A stretch of DNA of 64,000 nt from Rhodocyclaceae bacterium (GTDB lineage Bacteria; Pseudomonadota; Gammaproteobacteria; Burkholderiales; Rhodocyclaceae): NCBI GenBank assembly GCA_030681195.1, contig JAUXXJ010000045.1, positions 124,001-188,000 on the forward strand. The letters are read 5' to 3'. Positions within the stretch are counted from its first letter, which is position 1, and the number at the start of each line of letters is the position of its first letter. The notes beneath the pieces were generated by a model. That model did no database searches. It had not been told where the DNA came from and saw only the letters and a list, made by a program, of their open reading frames with translations. Positions 10,801-18,368 of the stretch are shown one piece after another. Both the position numbers and the translations under genes were made by a program.

Positions 10801-12522
10801 GGCAGTCTCAAGGACATCAAGGGTGGCCTGCTCGATCTGGCCGACAACATCGTGCGCCTGCGTGCGCAACTGCGCGAGTTTGAGATGCACGCCGAGACCA
10901 GCATGCAGTCGCGCCTCGGCGGCAGCGTGATGGGCGCCGATGGCCATCAGCGCGATTTCGATCCGCTGGAGCTGGATCGCTTTACGCGCCTGCAGGAGCT
11001 GACGCGCATGCTGGCGGAGAGCGTCAATGACGTCTCCACCTTGCAGCATGGCCTGTTGCGGCAGGCCGATGGCGCCGGCGAGGCGCTGGTGATCCAGTCG
11101 CGCCAGCAGCGCGAACTGGCGCATGCGCTACTGCGCGCACGCATGGTGCCGTTTGTCACCGTTGATGAACGACTGCATCGCGTGGTGCGCCAGACTGCCA
11201 AGGAATTGGGGCGTCAGGCCAACCTCGACATTCGCGGCGGCGATACCCCCGTCGACCGCAATGTCCTCGAACGCATGCTCGGCCCGCTCGAACATCTGCT
11301 GCGCAATGCGGTGGCGCATGGGATTGAAGCACCCGAGCAGCGCCATGCCGCCGGCAAGGCGGAACTCGGCCAGATCGTCCTGACCATTGTCGCCACCGAT
11401 AACGACATCACGCTGCGCCTGCAGGACGATGGCAAGGGCCTCGACTATGCGGCGATTCGCCAGCGCGCCAGCGAGCGCGGCCTGCTGTCCGCAGATGAAC
11501 CGATGGAGAATGCACAACTGGCCGAACTGATCTTCCGCCCCGGTTTTTCGACGGCCGCCAGCGTCAGCGAAATCGCCGGTCGCGGTGTCGGCCTCGATGT
11601 GGTGCGCGACGAAGTCACGCAACTCGGCGGGCAGGTCGCCGTGAGTGGCGCGGCAGGGCGCGGCACCACCTTCGAAATGATCTTGCCGCTGACGCTGGCG
11701 GTGATTCCCGTCATGCTCGTCGAGGCTGCCGGGCAGCGCTGGGCGATCCCCGTTACCATGGTCGAGGAGGCGCGCGAACTGGATGCCGAAGAGGCGGCGG
11801 CCCGCGAGGCTGCCGGTGCGGTAACGCGCAACGGCCTGCGCTACCCGTGGCACACCCTGCCGCAACTGTTCCGCATGGCCGATACGGACACGGTGCCGGC
11901 CTGGCAGTTGTTGCTCAAGCATGGTGGCATGCAGGTGGCGCTGGCCGTCGAGGCGCTGACGCAGAATCAGGAGGTTGTCGTCAAGCCGCTCGGCGAGCAA
12001 CTGCAGCACGTCCCCGGACTGGCCGGCGCGACCGTGCTGCCGGATGGCTGTGTGGCCCTGATCATCAACCCGGTCGTGCTGGCGCAACGGTTGGGACAGG
12101 CCATCCAGCCAGCGCCGACTTTCGCAACCTCCACCATGATCCGGGCCGCCCAGGCTCCCACCGTCATGGTCGTCGACGATTCCCTCACGGTGCGCAAGAT
12201 CACCAGCCGTCTGCTGGAGCGTGCCGGCTATTGCGTCACCACCGCCAAGGATGGCGAGGATGCCCTCGCGAAGATCGTCCAGCATCACCCCGCCGTGATC
12301 CTTGCCGACATCGAGATGCCGCGCATGGATGGCTTCGAACTCGTTCGTCACCTGCGCGCCGACCCGCAACTGACCCGTCTGCCGGTCATCATGATCACCT
12401 CGCGCATCGCCGACAAGCATCGTCAGGTGGCACTGGAGCTGGGCGTGCAGCACTACCTCGGCAAGCCTTACGACGAGGATCAGCTGCTCGACCTGATCGC
12501 CAGTCTGGTCAAGTCTTCCTGA
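7825..12522 (+). CDS. chpA: hybrid chemotaxis histidine kinase ChpA/PilL
   Basis: Very large CheA-type kinase (1565 residues) of the type IV pilus chemosensory system. Three histidine phosphotransfer sites are evident: H606 in YHTLKGSG, H733 in AHTLAG and H882 in LHTFKGGARMCG. They precede the CheA dimerisation and ATPase region with N1161 in LRNAVAHGIE and GRGVGLDVVRDEV. A CheW-like domain (about residues 1290-1420) and a C-terminal receiver domain follow, with VVDDSLTVRKIT, phosphoacceptor D1495 in LADIEMPRMDG and LGKPYDE. The N-terminal 570 residues are helical and alanine-rich. Two copies of the 24-bp repeat are translated within linkers (residues 666-674 and 1426-1433). The stop overlaps the convergent phrB by 14 bp. 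Confidence 0.95.
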   Translation: MNAPAFDTGTLSWVKDEIDLALERAGAALSRHAAAPDNAATLNEARGHLHQACGALTLVGLAGVTHCAETVETQLASLADPAADTNVVAVTAAAGAALSALRRYLDDLMAGHPDQPLRLYPAYRGLALAAGQAAPSPLVLFQPDLGLRPPRREATSALPPVRLKALRLGFARGLAKWRTGETRGLTEMKNALVNLEQSLSDPGQRAPWWVALAWFEALEGGGEPQDELLTGLEQLFAEFADGKTSAPPTLLMKGLLYAIALAPPGGAQLESVRAAYRLADLLPTQDATIETRREACRAPLTTAMEEWERFSQGQAIALMRFHDVVQLLAATANESNDPALARLVGAIAAFAAWLRQQPERADARLALDVAGALVLVEEVIEREGLRSPADEAMFVAAVQQQIDHLDALKPLGATPPPLARLPWRERQLQAQVAAEIRRSLEVLESLLEPCFEQPGPAIPARAQAVLHEVAGAFVLLDAHEAAAVAAATTTRLMAANASADAYAIVAHHLAALAQYTDALQHGQDATDVLAPLAAAAATTVTPTATAAPTLILAPVAPVAADSGDDMLAIFIEEAHEVLQTLAAAVPALKANPADREMLTTVRRAYHTLKGSGRMVGLTELGEAAFAVEKQINQRLDERLPVDTDLMATIDAAGERFAAWIAELETRKVGVGETAAAAPPDVNVPATVTIGELTLSPMLYQLYVEEAGTHVAALRQELSGPASIPSRELIRAAHTLAGISAGTGFPTVQVLAHALENVLVRHSLAHIVPEETARMLIARAAGALQGMVGAITERRPPAAEPELAATLEACQPAAPAPQEAPPPISPLAERRTSRPADEVDPQLAPLFLEEADEQLHQLDADLRAWREAPQDKEPGRRMARLLHTFKGGARMCGAMGIGELAHSMETRIEQALATGGAQPDVLEVLDTSLGRALSLVAALRPGAAPLEAPAPTMAEPVESGPAGAQVLLRVRADLIDRLVSEAGEMAITRGRVEGSLKDIKGGLLDLADNIVRLRAQLREFEMHAETSMQSRLGGSVMGADGHQRDFDPLELDRFTRLQELTRMLAESVNDVSTLQHGLLRQADGAGEALVIQSRQQRELAHALLRARMVPFVTVDERLHRVVRQTAKELGRQANLDIRGGDTPVDRNVLERMLGPLEHLLRNAVAHGIEAPEQRHAAGKAELGQIVLTIVATDNDITLRLQDDGKGLDYAAIRQRASERGLLSADEPMENAQLAELIFRPGFSTAASVSEIAGRGVGLDVVRDEVTQLGGQVAVSGAAGRGTTFEMILPLTLAVIPVMLVEAAGQRWAIPVTMVEEARELDAEEAAAREAAGAVTRNGLRYPWHTLPQLFRMADTDTVPAWQLLLKHGGMQVALAVEALTQNQEVVVKPLGEQLQHVPGLAGATVLPDGCVALIINPVVLAQRLGQAIQPAPTFATSTMIRAAQAPTVMVVDDSLTVRKITSRLLERAGYCVTTAKDGEDALAKIVQHHPAVILADIEMPRMDGFELVRHLRADPQLTRLPVIMITSRIADKHRQVALELGVQHYLGKPYDEDQLLDLIASLVKSS
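9822..9845 (+). repeat. 24-bp dispersed repeat, copy 2 (inside chpA)
   Basis: Forward copy, 22/24 matches, of the GTTGGCGAGACGGC subtype. It is translated as KVGVGETA in the linker between the first and second phosphotransfer domains of ChpA. Confidence 0.85.
12100..12123 (-). repeat. 24-bp dispersed repeat, copy 3 (inside chpA)
   Basis: Reverse copy, 21/24 matches, translated as QPAPTF in the linker between the CheW-like and receiver domains of ChpA. Confidence 0.7.
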
Positions 12523-13912
12523 GCGCGGCGAAGCGTGCCAGGGTGCGTTCGCGCGCTTGCGCGTGATCGACGATGGGCGCCGGATAATCGGCTGGCGGCG
12601 CGGCCATCTGCCACGGGGCGTGAATGAACTTGTCCGGCACGTCGTTCAGTTCCGGCACGTAGCGGCGGATGAACGTGCCCTGCGGATCGAAGCGCTGCGA
12701 CTGCGTGACCGGATTGAAAATGCGAAAGTACGGCTGCGCATCACAGCCGGTCGAAGCAGCCCACTGCCAGCCGCCGTTGTTCGAGGCCAGATCGTAATCG
12801 AGCAGCCAGTCAGCGAAATGCGCTTCGCCGCGCCGCCAGTCGATACCCAGATCCTTGGTGAGAAACGAAGCCGACACCATGCGCAGACGGTTGTGCATCC
12901 AGCCGCTTTGCAACAACTGACGCTGCGCGGCATCGACCAGCGGATAGCCGGTGCGGCCCTGCTGCCAGGCGGCGAACAGCGCGGGGGCGGCATCCCAGAC
13001 GAGCGCGTCGTAATCCGGCTTGAAGGCATGGTTGAACAACTCCGGGCGATGCCAAAGAATCTGTTGATAGAACTCGCGCCAGATCAACTCGTTGAGCCAG
13101 ACTTCCGCGCCGCGTCCCTTGGCGTGCAGGTTTTCGGCATGCGCGGTGGCGGCCAACTGACGGATCGATACCGTGCCGAAGCGCAGGTGCGGCGAGAGAT
13201 AAGAGCATCCTTTGACGGCGGGAAAGTCACGCACCTCGTGGTAGCGGTCAATGCGCGTGAGGAAATCCTCGAACAGTTGCGCGCCGCCCGACATGCCGGT
13301 CGGCACCTTGAGATCGGTCGCCGCAAAGCCGAGATCGGCCAGTGTCGGGAATGTCGGCGTTGGCGAGACGGCATCATGCGCGGCAAGCTGCCCCGGTTGC
13401 GTGGTGCAGTCGTGGCTAGCAAGGTCGGCAGGAGAGAGCCTCGCCCGCCATGCGCGGCTGTAGGGCGTGAACACGGAAAACGGCGTGGCGGTCTTCGTCA
13501 GCACCTCATCACGCTCGAAAATCACCTGATCCTTGCAGTCGATAAAGCCGCGCCCATCCGCCGCCAGTTGTGCCGCGACGGCGGCATCGCGCGCGCATGC
13601 GGCCGGCTCGTAGTCACGATTGGCATAAACCGCCATCACATCCAGTTGCGCCGCCAGTCGCGGAATTTCCTCAATCGCCCGACCATGGCGCACGATCAGC
13701 CCGCCGCCCTTGGTTCGCAATGCCGCGTCAAGCTCGGCCAGCGAACGATGGATGAAGTCGACGCGCCGATCCTGTCGCGGCAGCGGTGTCAGGATGTCGG
13801 TATCGAAGACAAACGCGCAATACACCCGCGCGTGTTCGCGCAAGGCGGCAGAAAGTGCAGCATGGTCAAAATCGCGCAGGTCGCGGCGGAACCAGACGAG
13901 GGCGGTGGTCAT
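12509..13912 (-). CDS. phrB: deoxyribodipyrimidine photolyase
   Basis: Light-driven repair of cyclobutane pyrimidine dimers, 467 residues. The N-terminal antenna domain begins TTALVWFRRDLRDFDH. The C-terminal FAD domain shows WLNELIWREFYQQILWHRP, the LRMVSASFLTKDLGIDWR helix, and NNGGWQWAASTGCDAQPYFR with the conserved tryptophans. Length and motif order fit class I photolyases. A repeat copy reads SPTPTFPTLADLGF in the linker between antenna and FAD domains. It is convergent with chpA with a 14-bp overlap. Confidence 0.95.
   Translation of the reverse strand: MTTALVWFRRDLRDFDHAALSAALREHARVYCAFVFDTDILTPLPRQDRRVDFIHRSLAELDAALRTKGGGLIVRHGRAIEEIPRLAAQLDVMAVYANRDYEPAACARDAAVAAQLAADGRGFIDCKDQVIFERDEVLTKTATPFSVFTPYSRAWRARLSPADLASHDCTTQPGQLAAHDAVSPTPTFPTLADLGFAATDLKVPTGMSGGAQLFEDFLTRIDRYHEVRDFPAVKGCSYLSPHLRFGTVSIRQLAATAHAENLHAKGRGAEVWLNELIWREFYQQILWHRPELFNHAFKPDYDALVWDAAPALFAAWQQGRTGYPLVDAAQRQLLQSGWMHNRLRMVSASFLTKDLGIDWRRGEAHFADWLLDYDLASNNGGWQWAASTGCDAQPYFRIFNPVTQSQRFDPQGTFIRRYVPELNDVPDKFIHAPWQMAAPPADYPAPIVDHAQARERTLARFAALRKT
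13349..13372 (+). repeat. 24-bp dispersed repeat, copy 4 (inside phrB)
   Basis: 20/24 matches, GTTGGCGAGACGGC subtype, antisense to phrB, where it is translated as AVSPTPTF in the interdomain linker. Confidence 0.7.
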
Positions 13913-13971
13913 GGCAAGGAGGGGCTAAGCCCTGCTCCAGGACACGGCATCAACTGTCCCATCTAGGCTGC

Positions 13972-14433
13972 TTACTTTGCGGACCTCAGATAAGTGAGGA
14001 ATATGCCTTTTTCGTATGCCCTGCAATCGGCCTGATATAGGTCAAAGCAATGCTCTGTAAAGTTGTTCTGGACTTTTTTGGCATCGATAAACCGCTCCGG
14101 ATTCACTGATGGCGCCAGGGGTTTAATGGGCTTATTGGTTAATACGTGTTTGCCTTGATTGACCGGGTTGTCCGTGTGGCAGGCGGAACACGAAACATCG
14201 GTCAACTGCTGGCTGCGCTGCTTGAGATAAAACTCTCGGCCAGCCTCACTCGTAAAAGGCCGCCCTGAGTCGGGATTCCTGGCTTTGTTCTTGGCCTCTT
14301 CCTTTGCCTTACCGGCGTAATGGGCAATCAGGTCTTCCAGTATCTCGTTTTGCTTCGGAGAAATATCGGCTCGCACCTGTGTGGAGAGAACGAGCAAGCC
14401 AGCTAATGCAAATAATGCGGTTATCGCCTTCAT
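13972..14433 (-). CDS. DUF1924-type exported c-type haem protein
   Basis: A 153-residue exported protein. The signal peptide MKAITALFALAGLLVLSTQVRA is followed by a single haem-attachment motif CSACHT at about residue 77. It also has a C-terminal EHCFDLYQADCRAYEKGIFLTYLRS region with two further cysteines. This arrangement fits DUF1924, small high-potential or oxygen-binding cytochromes related to sphaeroides haem protein, usually with periplasmic redox roles. The ATG at 14433 is preferred to an upstream in-frame start because AGAGG lies 9 bases before it. It is transcribed alone. The physiological partner is not evident here. Confidence 0.8.
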   Translation of the reverse strand: MKAITALFALAGLLVLSTQVRADISPKQNEILEDLIAHYAGKAKEEAKNKARNPDSGRPFTSEAGREFYLKQRSQQLTDVSCSACHTDNPVNQGKHVLTNKPIKPLAPSVNPERFIDAKKVQNNFTEHCFDLYQADCRAYEKGIFLTYLRSAK

Positions 14434-14561
14434 ATGATTCATCCTCTGGACAGCGCTAAATGGGGCGGGCTCGAATGCCAAGAAACATCCGGGTTTGGGA
14501 AACGCCGATAGCTTACCGCGACAGCGGCGTGGGTTGAAAGTTTCTCCCGGGTCCGCATCGA

Positions 14562-14870
14562 TCAGGTGTCCTCGTCCTGCATCCCGTAGCCGGCTTCACG
14601 CTGGTGACGAATGGCGAGAATCACTATGACATCCTGCATTTCGTCGAAATCGTAAAGGGCCAAGTAACCCGTCCGTCCGCGCGATATCACCAGTTCGCGC
14701 AACCCATGCTCGACGGGACGTCCAATGAGGGGGTGGTGCTTCAGCAATGTGATGGCCTCGTCGATCAGCCCAACGGTTGCCACAGCCGCTTGCGGGTCGC
14801 TCGTCAGAAGGAAGTCAGTGAGTCTTTCAAAATCGCCGAGCGCCTGCGCGGAGTAGATCAGCCGCGCCAA
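14562..14870 (-). CDS. ParE/RelE-superfamily toxin
   Basis: A 102-residue small basic protein of the ParE/RelE fold. It starts ARLIYSAQALGDFERLTDFL, has a central LLKHHPLIGRPVEHGLRELVIS block and ends VIVILAIRHQREAGY. This is the typical layout of ParE toxins, which poison gyrase; RelE-like mRNA cleavage is the alternative for this superfamily. It overlaps the end of the upstream antitoxin gene by 13 bp, the usual coupled arrangement. Confidence 0.88.
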   Translation of the reverse strand: MARLIYSAQALGDFERLTDFLLTSDPQAAVATVGLIDEAITLLKHHPLIGRPVEHGLRELVISRGRTGYLALYDFDEMQDVIVILAIRHQREAGYGMQDEDT

Positions 14871-15142
14871 GACTTGGCTTTCGGCTTCGTGGCTTTGCAG
14901 CCTTGCACGCGTGCTTTGAGGTAGGCATGCACCTCGTCGGCATCGTAAGCCTTGCCGGTCGCTTGCAACTGCTCGCGCGCCGCCAGCGCCACAGCCACGA
15001 ATCCGCTCCGCCGCTCGGCCGCGCTGGCTGCCTGTTCGATTGCCTGCACCATGAACGCATGCGGCGACAGCCCTTGCATCTGCGCCGCCGTGATGGCACG
15101 CTGCTTGAGTTCATCAGGTAGTTTCAGTGAGGTAGTGGACAT
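14858..15142 (-). CDS. ribbon-helix-helix type antitoxin partner
   Basis: A 94-residue protein beginning STTSLKLPDELKQRAITAAQ, the N-terminal strand and helices of a CopG/ParD-type ribbon-helix-helix DNA-binding domain, followed by a basic tail expected to hold the toxin. The start at ATG 15142 has GGAG eight bases upstream; a TTG seven codons earlier is the alternative. It is immediately upstream of, and overlapping, the ParE-type toxin gene, so the pair is a type II module that most likely autoregulates its promoter in the 15143-15353 gap. Confidence 0.85.
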   Translation of the reverse strand: MSTTSLKLPDELKQRAITAAQMQGLSPHAFMVQAIEQAASAAERRSGFVAVALAAREQLQATGKAYDADEVHAYLKARVQGCKATKPKAKSWRG

Positions 15143-15214
15143 TGCCGTTGCTCCAGACGTCAAAGTGACACCATGGTAACACTCAGGCTGAATCGACAGT
15201 TGACCACCCTATTC

Positions 15215-15238
15215 AAATGTCGGTGCTGGCGGGACGGC
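15215..15238 (+). repeat. 24-bp dispersed repeat, copy 5
   Basis: Intergenic, 22/24 matches, upstream of the ParD-type antitoxin gene and 100 bp from copy 6 in the same orientation. Confidence 0.85.
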
Positions 15239-15314
15239 AGGAAGCGACCCGTTGCGGAAATTGCTAGTCCGAGAAAGCGGTCACTCTGGAGCGTGATGTT
15301 GGGCAAGCACTGTG

Positions 15315-15338
15315 AAAAGTCGGCGCTGGTGGCACGGC
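15315..15338 (+). repeat. 24-bp dispersed repeat, copy 6
   Basis: Intergenic, 22/24 matches, 15 bp beyond the stop codon of the 15354-15725 gene. It forms a direct pair with copy 5. Confidence 0.85.
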
Positions 15339-15353
15339 GCTTATTCACTTGTA

Positions 15354-15725
15354 TCACTTGAGGTCAAGGCACACGGGCTGCATTGAGGAGATTATCTTCG
15401 GGGCGGTCACTGGTTGAGGTGCTGGCTGCGGATTGGCCTTTGCTTCTGCTATCAACTGACGCATGGGTGTTAGCTTGACTGATTTGACATCGATGTCACG
15501 CTTGTCATTCTGGAGCGGCACAGTAACTACGCCACCCGGCCCCGCCATCACTTTTTTTCCGCAACCGCCAACATTAATCAGCATCTCCATGTGATTGTCA
15601 GACGTCAGGTTCTTGACGATTACGGAAGTCGATGTCGTCTGTACGTCAAAGGCGGGAGGCGCAGCAAGCGCAATTGTTGGAGCAATTAAGATTACAGGGA
15701 CAAAGCGGTGCAGCAATGTTTTCAT
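15354..15725 (-). CDS. exported protein of unknown function
   Basis: A 123-residue protein that I do not recognise. It has a clear signal peptide (MKTLLHRFVPVILIAPTIALA) and a short beta-rich domain with NLTSDNHMEMLINVGGCGKKV. The C-terminus is proline-rich and ends in MQPVCLDLK. Two cysteines (in GGCGK and PVC) could form a disulphide in the periplasm. It stands alone between two toxin-antitoxin modules and repeat copies, which suggests accessory DNA. Confidence 0.7.
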   Translation of the reverse strand: MKTLLHRFVPVILIAPTIALAAPPAFDVQTTSTSVIVKNLTSDNHMEMLINVGGCGKKVMAGPGGVVTVPLQNDKRDIDVKSVKLTPMRQLIAEAKANPQPAPQPVTAPKIISSMQPVCLDLK

Positions 15726-15782
15726 GGTGCTAGCCTCTCAGCTTGGAATATGCCTCGTAATCAAAGGGGCCAGGCTCACGTT

Positions 15783-15826
15783 ATCACCAGCGGCCAAGCC
15801 ACAAAACGCCGATAGCATACCCGCAG
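15783..15826 (-). repeat. 44-bp repeat family B, copy 1
   Basis: Shares 38/44 positions with 17647-17690, including the invariant stretch GCCACAAAACGCCGA. It lies between the exported-protein gene and the HepT/MntA module. A shorter relative (AAACGCCGATAGC then TACC) is at 14500-14518. Confidence 0.65.
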
Positions 15827-15884
15827 CGAAGCCGTTTGTCCGTTTATAGGAACAGTAACCTACGCCCGCTTCTGGCCGACAAGT

Positions 15885-15908
15885 GCCGTCCCGCCAGCGC
15901 CGACTTTT
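15885..15908 (-). repeat. 24-bp dispersed repeat, copy 7
   Basis: A perfect 24/24 reverse copy whose last two bases overlap the stop codon of hepT. Confidence 0.95.
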
Positions 15909-16239
15909 ATGGCTTCACTTGCGCGACAACGAATTGTTTCAGTAGCGGCAGGTCGTCCACCACGGTGACGAACACGATGCGCCAATCCACCGAGAAATAC
16001 GCATGCACGGCGATGTTGCGAAAGCCGATGATTTCCTTCCAGGGGATTTCCGGCAAGCCGTCGCGCGTGGCGTCGGACAGCCTCGCGGCCGCTTCGCCGA
16101 TGATGGAAAGTTTTTGCAGTACCGCACTCTGGACGAGTTCGTCGGACAGGAAGCGTGCTTCGTCGAAATCCGTCACAAACCGTTCGATTGCCTCGATGGC
16201 GTCGAGGATGTCCGCCAGATACAGCGCGTCACTCCGCAT
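15907..16239 (-). CDS. hepT: HepT-like HEPN ribonuclease toxin (DUF86)
   Basis: A 110-residue all-helical HEPN protein. It starts DALYLADILDAIEAIERF and carries the RNase motif Rx4H as RNIAVHAYF, followed by the usual terminal helix. HEPN toxins of this type cleave RNA and are silenced by the paired nucleotidyltransferase, which AMPylates a tyrosine near the active site; the Y in HAYF is the candidate. Its start overlaps the end of mntA by 11 bp. The stop codon coincides with a 24-bp repeat copy. Confidence 0.9.
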   Translation of the reverse strand: MRSDALYLADILDAIEAIERFVTDFDEARFLSDELVQSAVLQKLSIIGEAAARLSDATRDGLPEIPWKEIIGFRNIAVHAYFSVDWRIVFVTVVDDLPLLKQFVVAQVKP

Positions 16240-16528
16240 GGATAACCTGAGCGTCGCGGAGAATATCGTCGCGGATGTGGCGGTTGATGCCGTTCTTGGT
16301 GAGCAGGTCGACCGGCCGGCCGAATATCCGCGCCAGTTCGTCGCGCATCCGCTGCAAGGCGATCAGGCCGACCCGGGCTTCTGGCGCAATGTCGATCAGC
16401 ACATCGACGTCACTGTCTGCCCCGAAATCCCCGCGCACGGCGGAACCGAAGACAGATAGTTCGCGCACGGCATGGGCGCGACAGAATGCCTGAAGGTCGG
16501 CATGCGGAATAGAAAGTTGCGGGTTCAT
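16229..16528 (-). CDS. mntA: MntA-like minimal nucleotidyltransferase antitoxin
   Basis: A 99-residue minimal nucleotidyltransferase with the GSx10DxD active site (FGSAVRGDFGADSDVDVLID) that pairs with HepT as antitoxin by nucleotidylating it. I place the start at ATG 16528 (MNPQLSIPHADLQAFC). ATG 16540 is a possible alternative, and neither has a strong ribosome binding site. It is the upstream gene of the pair and overlaps hepT. The 132 bp before it contain no recognisable gene. Confidence 0.88.
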   Translation of the reverse strand: MNPQLSIPHADLQAFCRAHAVRELSVFGSAVRGDFGADSDVDVLIDIAPEARVGLIALQRMRDELARIFGRPVDLLTKNGINRHIRDDILRDAQVIHAE

Positions 16529-16660
16529 GGCGATGCCCATGTAAATCAACAAGTTTCAAATTTACCATTGAAGCGGAATGTACGGCGGTCGTTGGAATGG
16601 CCGCTTTACACGGATACGAGCGACGGCGTCTTGTGGCCGAGGCGGAAATTGACTTGATGG

Positions 16661-17557
16661 TCAGTCGTCAATCTGCAACTGCTTCGGATCAAGCAGCAGA
16701 AAACGCGCAGCTTGCCCCGCTTCTCGATCCCCATCGTCACTGACGATGATGATACGTGGCTGACCGTCGATGATGGCCGGGGCGATGCCTTCGGCGTGTT
16801 CGAAGCCGGGTAGGCCGGGGACGCTGGCGTGGCGTGGTGCATCTGCTTCACGGCCGCTCCAGAACCAGAGGCGGAACTGCGTTTGTTCCTTGGCGACGGG
16901 ACCGCTGACAATCAGGTAGCCGTCCAGCACCGGGATGTGGGACAGGCTGCGCAGGCCGTGGCCGGCGAGATCGAGGGTGGTCAGTTGTGCGGCGATGCGC
17001 GGTGCGGCGCCGTGGTCGAACATGGCGGCCGGGTTCTCGACGCGCGCGATCAGCGCGTGGCCGGCTTGCAGCGGGCTGCGGAAACCGACCAGCAGGTGCT
17101 GCTGGTCCGGCGTGATTTCCAGCGCCTCAATGTTGAGGCCGCCTTCTGCCTTGACGTCGCGGTGCGCGGCGGCTTCGGCCAGCACGGGGTGTGCGGCGAT
17201 CAGCGCGGCTTTTAATCCTGAGACGACGACGGGGGCGACGAGGCGGCCGCCTTCGACGTGGAAGCGGATCAGTCGTTCGCGCGCCGTTTTCTCTTCGCCT
17301 TTGCCGCTGCGCGAATGCGAGGTGATGGCATAGACGTGGCCGGCCGCATCGGCGGCGAGGCCTTCCAGATCGTCGAGCTTGGCGAAATCGCCCCCCGGCG
17401 TTTCCGTGGCGAGTGGGACGCTGTGCGTGGTGCCGTCGGGGTGGATGGTGACGAGGCTGAACGGGCGCGTTTTCTCGTCTTCCGCGATGAGGAAGCGGCC
17501 ATCCGGCAGTTGCAGGATGGCGGAGGGTTCGTAGATGTCGGGCAGGGGACGGAACAT
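16661..17557 (-). CDS. DUF3616-family protein
   Basis: A 298-residue soluble protein with repeating beta strands: PSAILQLPDGRFLIAEDE, DDLEGLAADAAGHVYAITSHS, GLNIEALEITPDQQHLLVGFRSP and AEGIAPAIIDGQPRIIIVSDDGD. These resemble the blades of the phytase-like or DUF3616 propeller proteins. No signal peptide is evident. The enzymatic role is unknown and I do not propose one. It is divergent from the algH remnant and VapBC cassette that begin at 17589. Confidence 0.75.
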   Translation of the reverse strand: MFRPLPDIYEPSAILQLPDGRFLIAEDEKTRPFSLVTIHPDGTTHSVPLATETPGGDFAKLDDLEGLAADAAGHVYAITSHSRSGKGEEKTARERLIRFHVEGGRLVAPVVVSGLKAALIAAHPVLAEAAAHRDVKAEGGLNIEALEITPDQQHLLVGFRSPLQAGHALIARVENPAAMFDHGAAPRIAAQLTTLDLAGHGLRSLSHIPVLDGYLIVSGPVAKEQTQFRLWFWSGREADAPRHASVPGLPGFEHAEGIAPAIIDGQPRIIIVSDDGDREAGQAARFLLLDPKQLQIDD

Positions 17558-17588
17558 GGGTGGGCGGTTCGCAATGCGTGGGCTGACA

Positions 17589-17652
17589 GATTACAATGGA
17601 CGCCAGATGATGACTGCCAAAACTATCGAAACGGCCAGTCTTGCCAATCACT
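17589..17652 (+). repeat. direct repeat, displaced 5' end of algH (left copy)
   Basis: 64 bp matching 18369-18432 with four differences. It contains the leader TTACAATGGACGCCAG and the first codons of algH ([15 protein letters not shown]), then hits a TAG stop. This is a pseudogene fragment left where the VapBC cassette entered. Confidence 0.9.
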
Positions 17653-17690
17653 AGTGGCCGAGCCACAAAACGCCGACAGCATGCCGGCAG
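17647..17690 (+). repeat. 44-bp repeat family B, copy 2
   Basis: Matches 15783-15826 at 38/44 positions and starts exactly where the algH fragment breaks off. It probably marks one end of the inserted VapBC cassette. Confidence 0.65.
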
Positions 17691-17727
17691 CCGATTGAAA
17701 ATATTGAGTGACGAACGGAGGCAGGCA

Positions 17728-17958
17728 ATGGGGCAACTGACGATTGACCTTGACGGAGAAACTGCCCGTCGTGTCGCGACCGCTGCGGCCGCCGCGCATA
17801 TGGCGGCAGGTGAATGGGTCGCCGCAATGGTCCGGGCGCGTGTTACGGCGGAATGGTCGGGCGAGGTGCGCAGCCTTGCAGGGGCTTGGCCGGACTTTCC
17901 TGAAGCGAACGAGTTACGTGCCGACGCAGCACCCGATGTCAAACGGGAAGCGTGGTGA
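17728..17958 (+). CDS. VapB-type antitoxin
   Basis: A 76-residue protein with a short N-terminal strand QLTIDLDGETARRVATAAA and helices typical of small DNA-binding antitoxins, then a variable acidic tail. GGAGG precedes the ATG at 17728 by six bases. The TGA stop overlaps the ATG of the PIN-domain gene (TGATG), so the two are coupled. The pair sits between the two copies of the duplicated algH 5' end. Confidence 0.85.
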   Translation: MGQLTIDLDGETARRVATAAAAAHMAAGEWVAAMVRARVTAEWSGEVRSLAGAWPDFPEANELRADAAPDVKREAW

Positions 17959-18350
17959 TGTTCGTTCTTGACACGAATGCGGTGATTCATTTCTTCAAGG
18001 GCAAGGGGCGGGTGGCTGATCGTTTGCTCGCGACGCCGCCGGATGATGTGGCCTTGCCGGCAATTGTGTTGTACGAACTGGAACGGGGTGCACGCAAACA
18101 AGCTGGGGGCGATGGCCGCATCGAGCGGTTGGCCCGCTTCATTGCGGCCGTCCATGTGTTGCCGTTCGATCAGGCAGCAGCCCGACATGCCGCTGAAATT
18201 GCCCTCCATCTGGAATCGCTCGGGCAATCCATCGGACCGATGGATACCTTGATTGCCGCCACGGCGCTGGCGCAGGGTGCCACGCTGGTGACACACAATA
18301 CGAACGAATTTGCGCGCGTTCCCGGATTGAAAATCGACGACTGGTTCTGA
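17958..18350 (+). CDS. vapC: VapC-type PIN-domain ribonuclease toxin
   Basis: A 130-residue PIN-domain toxin with the acidic metal-binding set: D5 in MFVLDTNAVIHFFK, the glutamate in VLYELERGAR, and D in GPMDTLIAATAL followed by the LVTHNTNEFARVPGL strand. PIN toxins of this type cleave tRNA or rRNA. ATG 17958 overlaps the antitoxin stop; two GTG codons just upstream are less likely. The gene ends 18 bp before the second algH leader copy. Confidence 0.93.
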   Translation: MFVLDTNAVIHFFKGKGRVADRLLATPPDDVALPAIVLYELERGARKQAGGDGRIERLARFIAAVHVLPFDQAAARHAAEIALHLESLGQSIGPMDTLIAATALAQGATLVTHNTNEFARVPGLKIDDWF

Positions 18351-18368
18351 CCCCGCCGTTGGTCGACC

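Noticed and set aside
13972..18350. Chromosomal integron with gene cassettes
   Set aside because: Multiple small accessory units with recurring border sequences suggested it, but no integrase and no attC-like paired core sites are visible, and genes lie on both strands.
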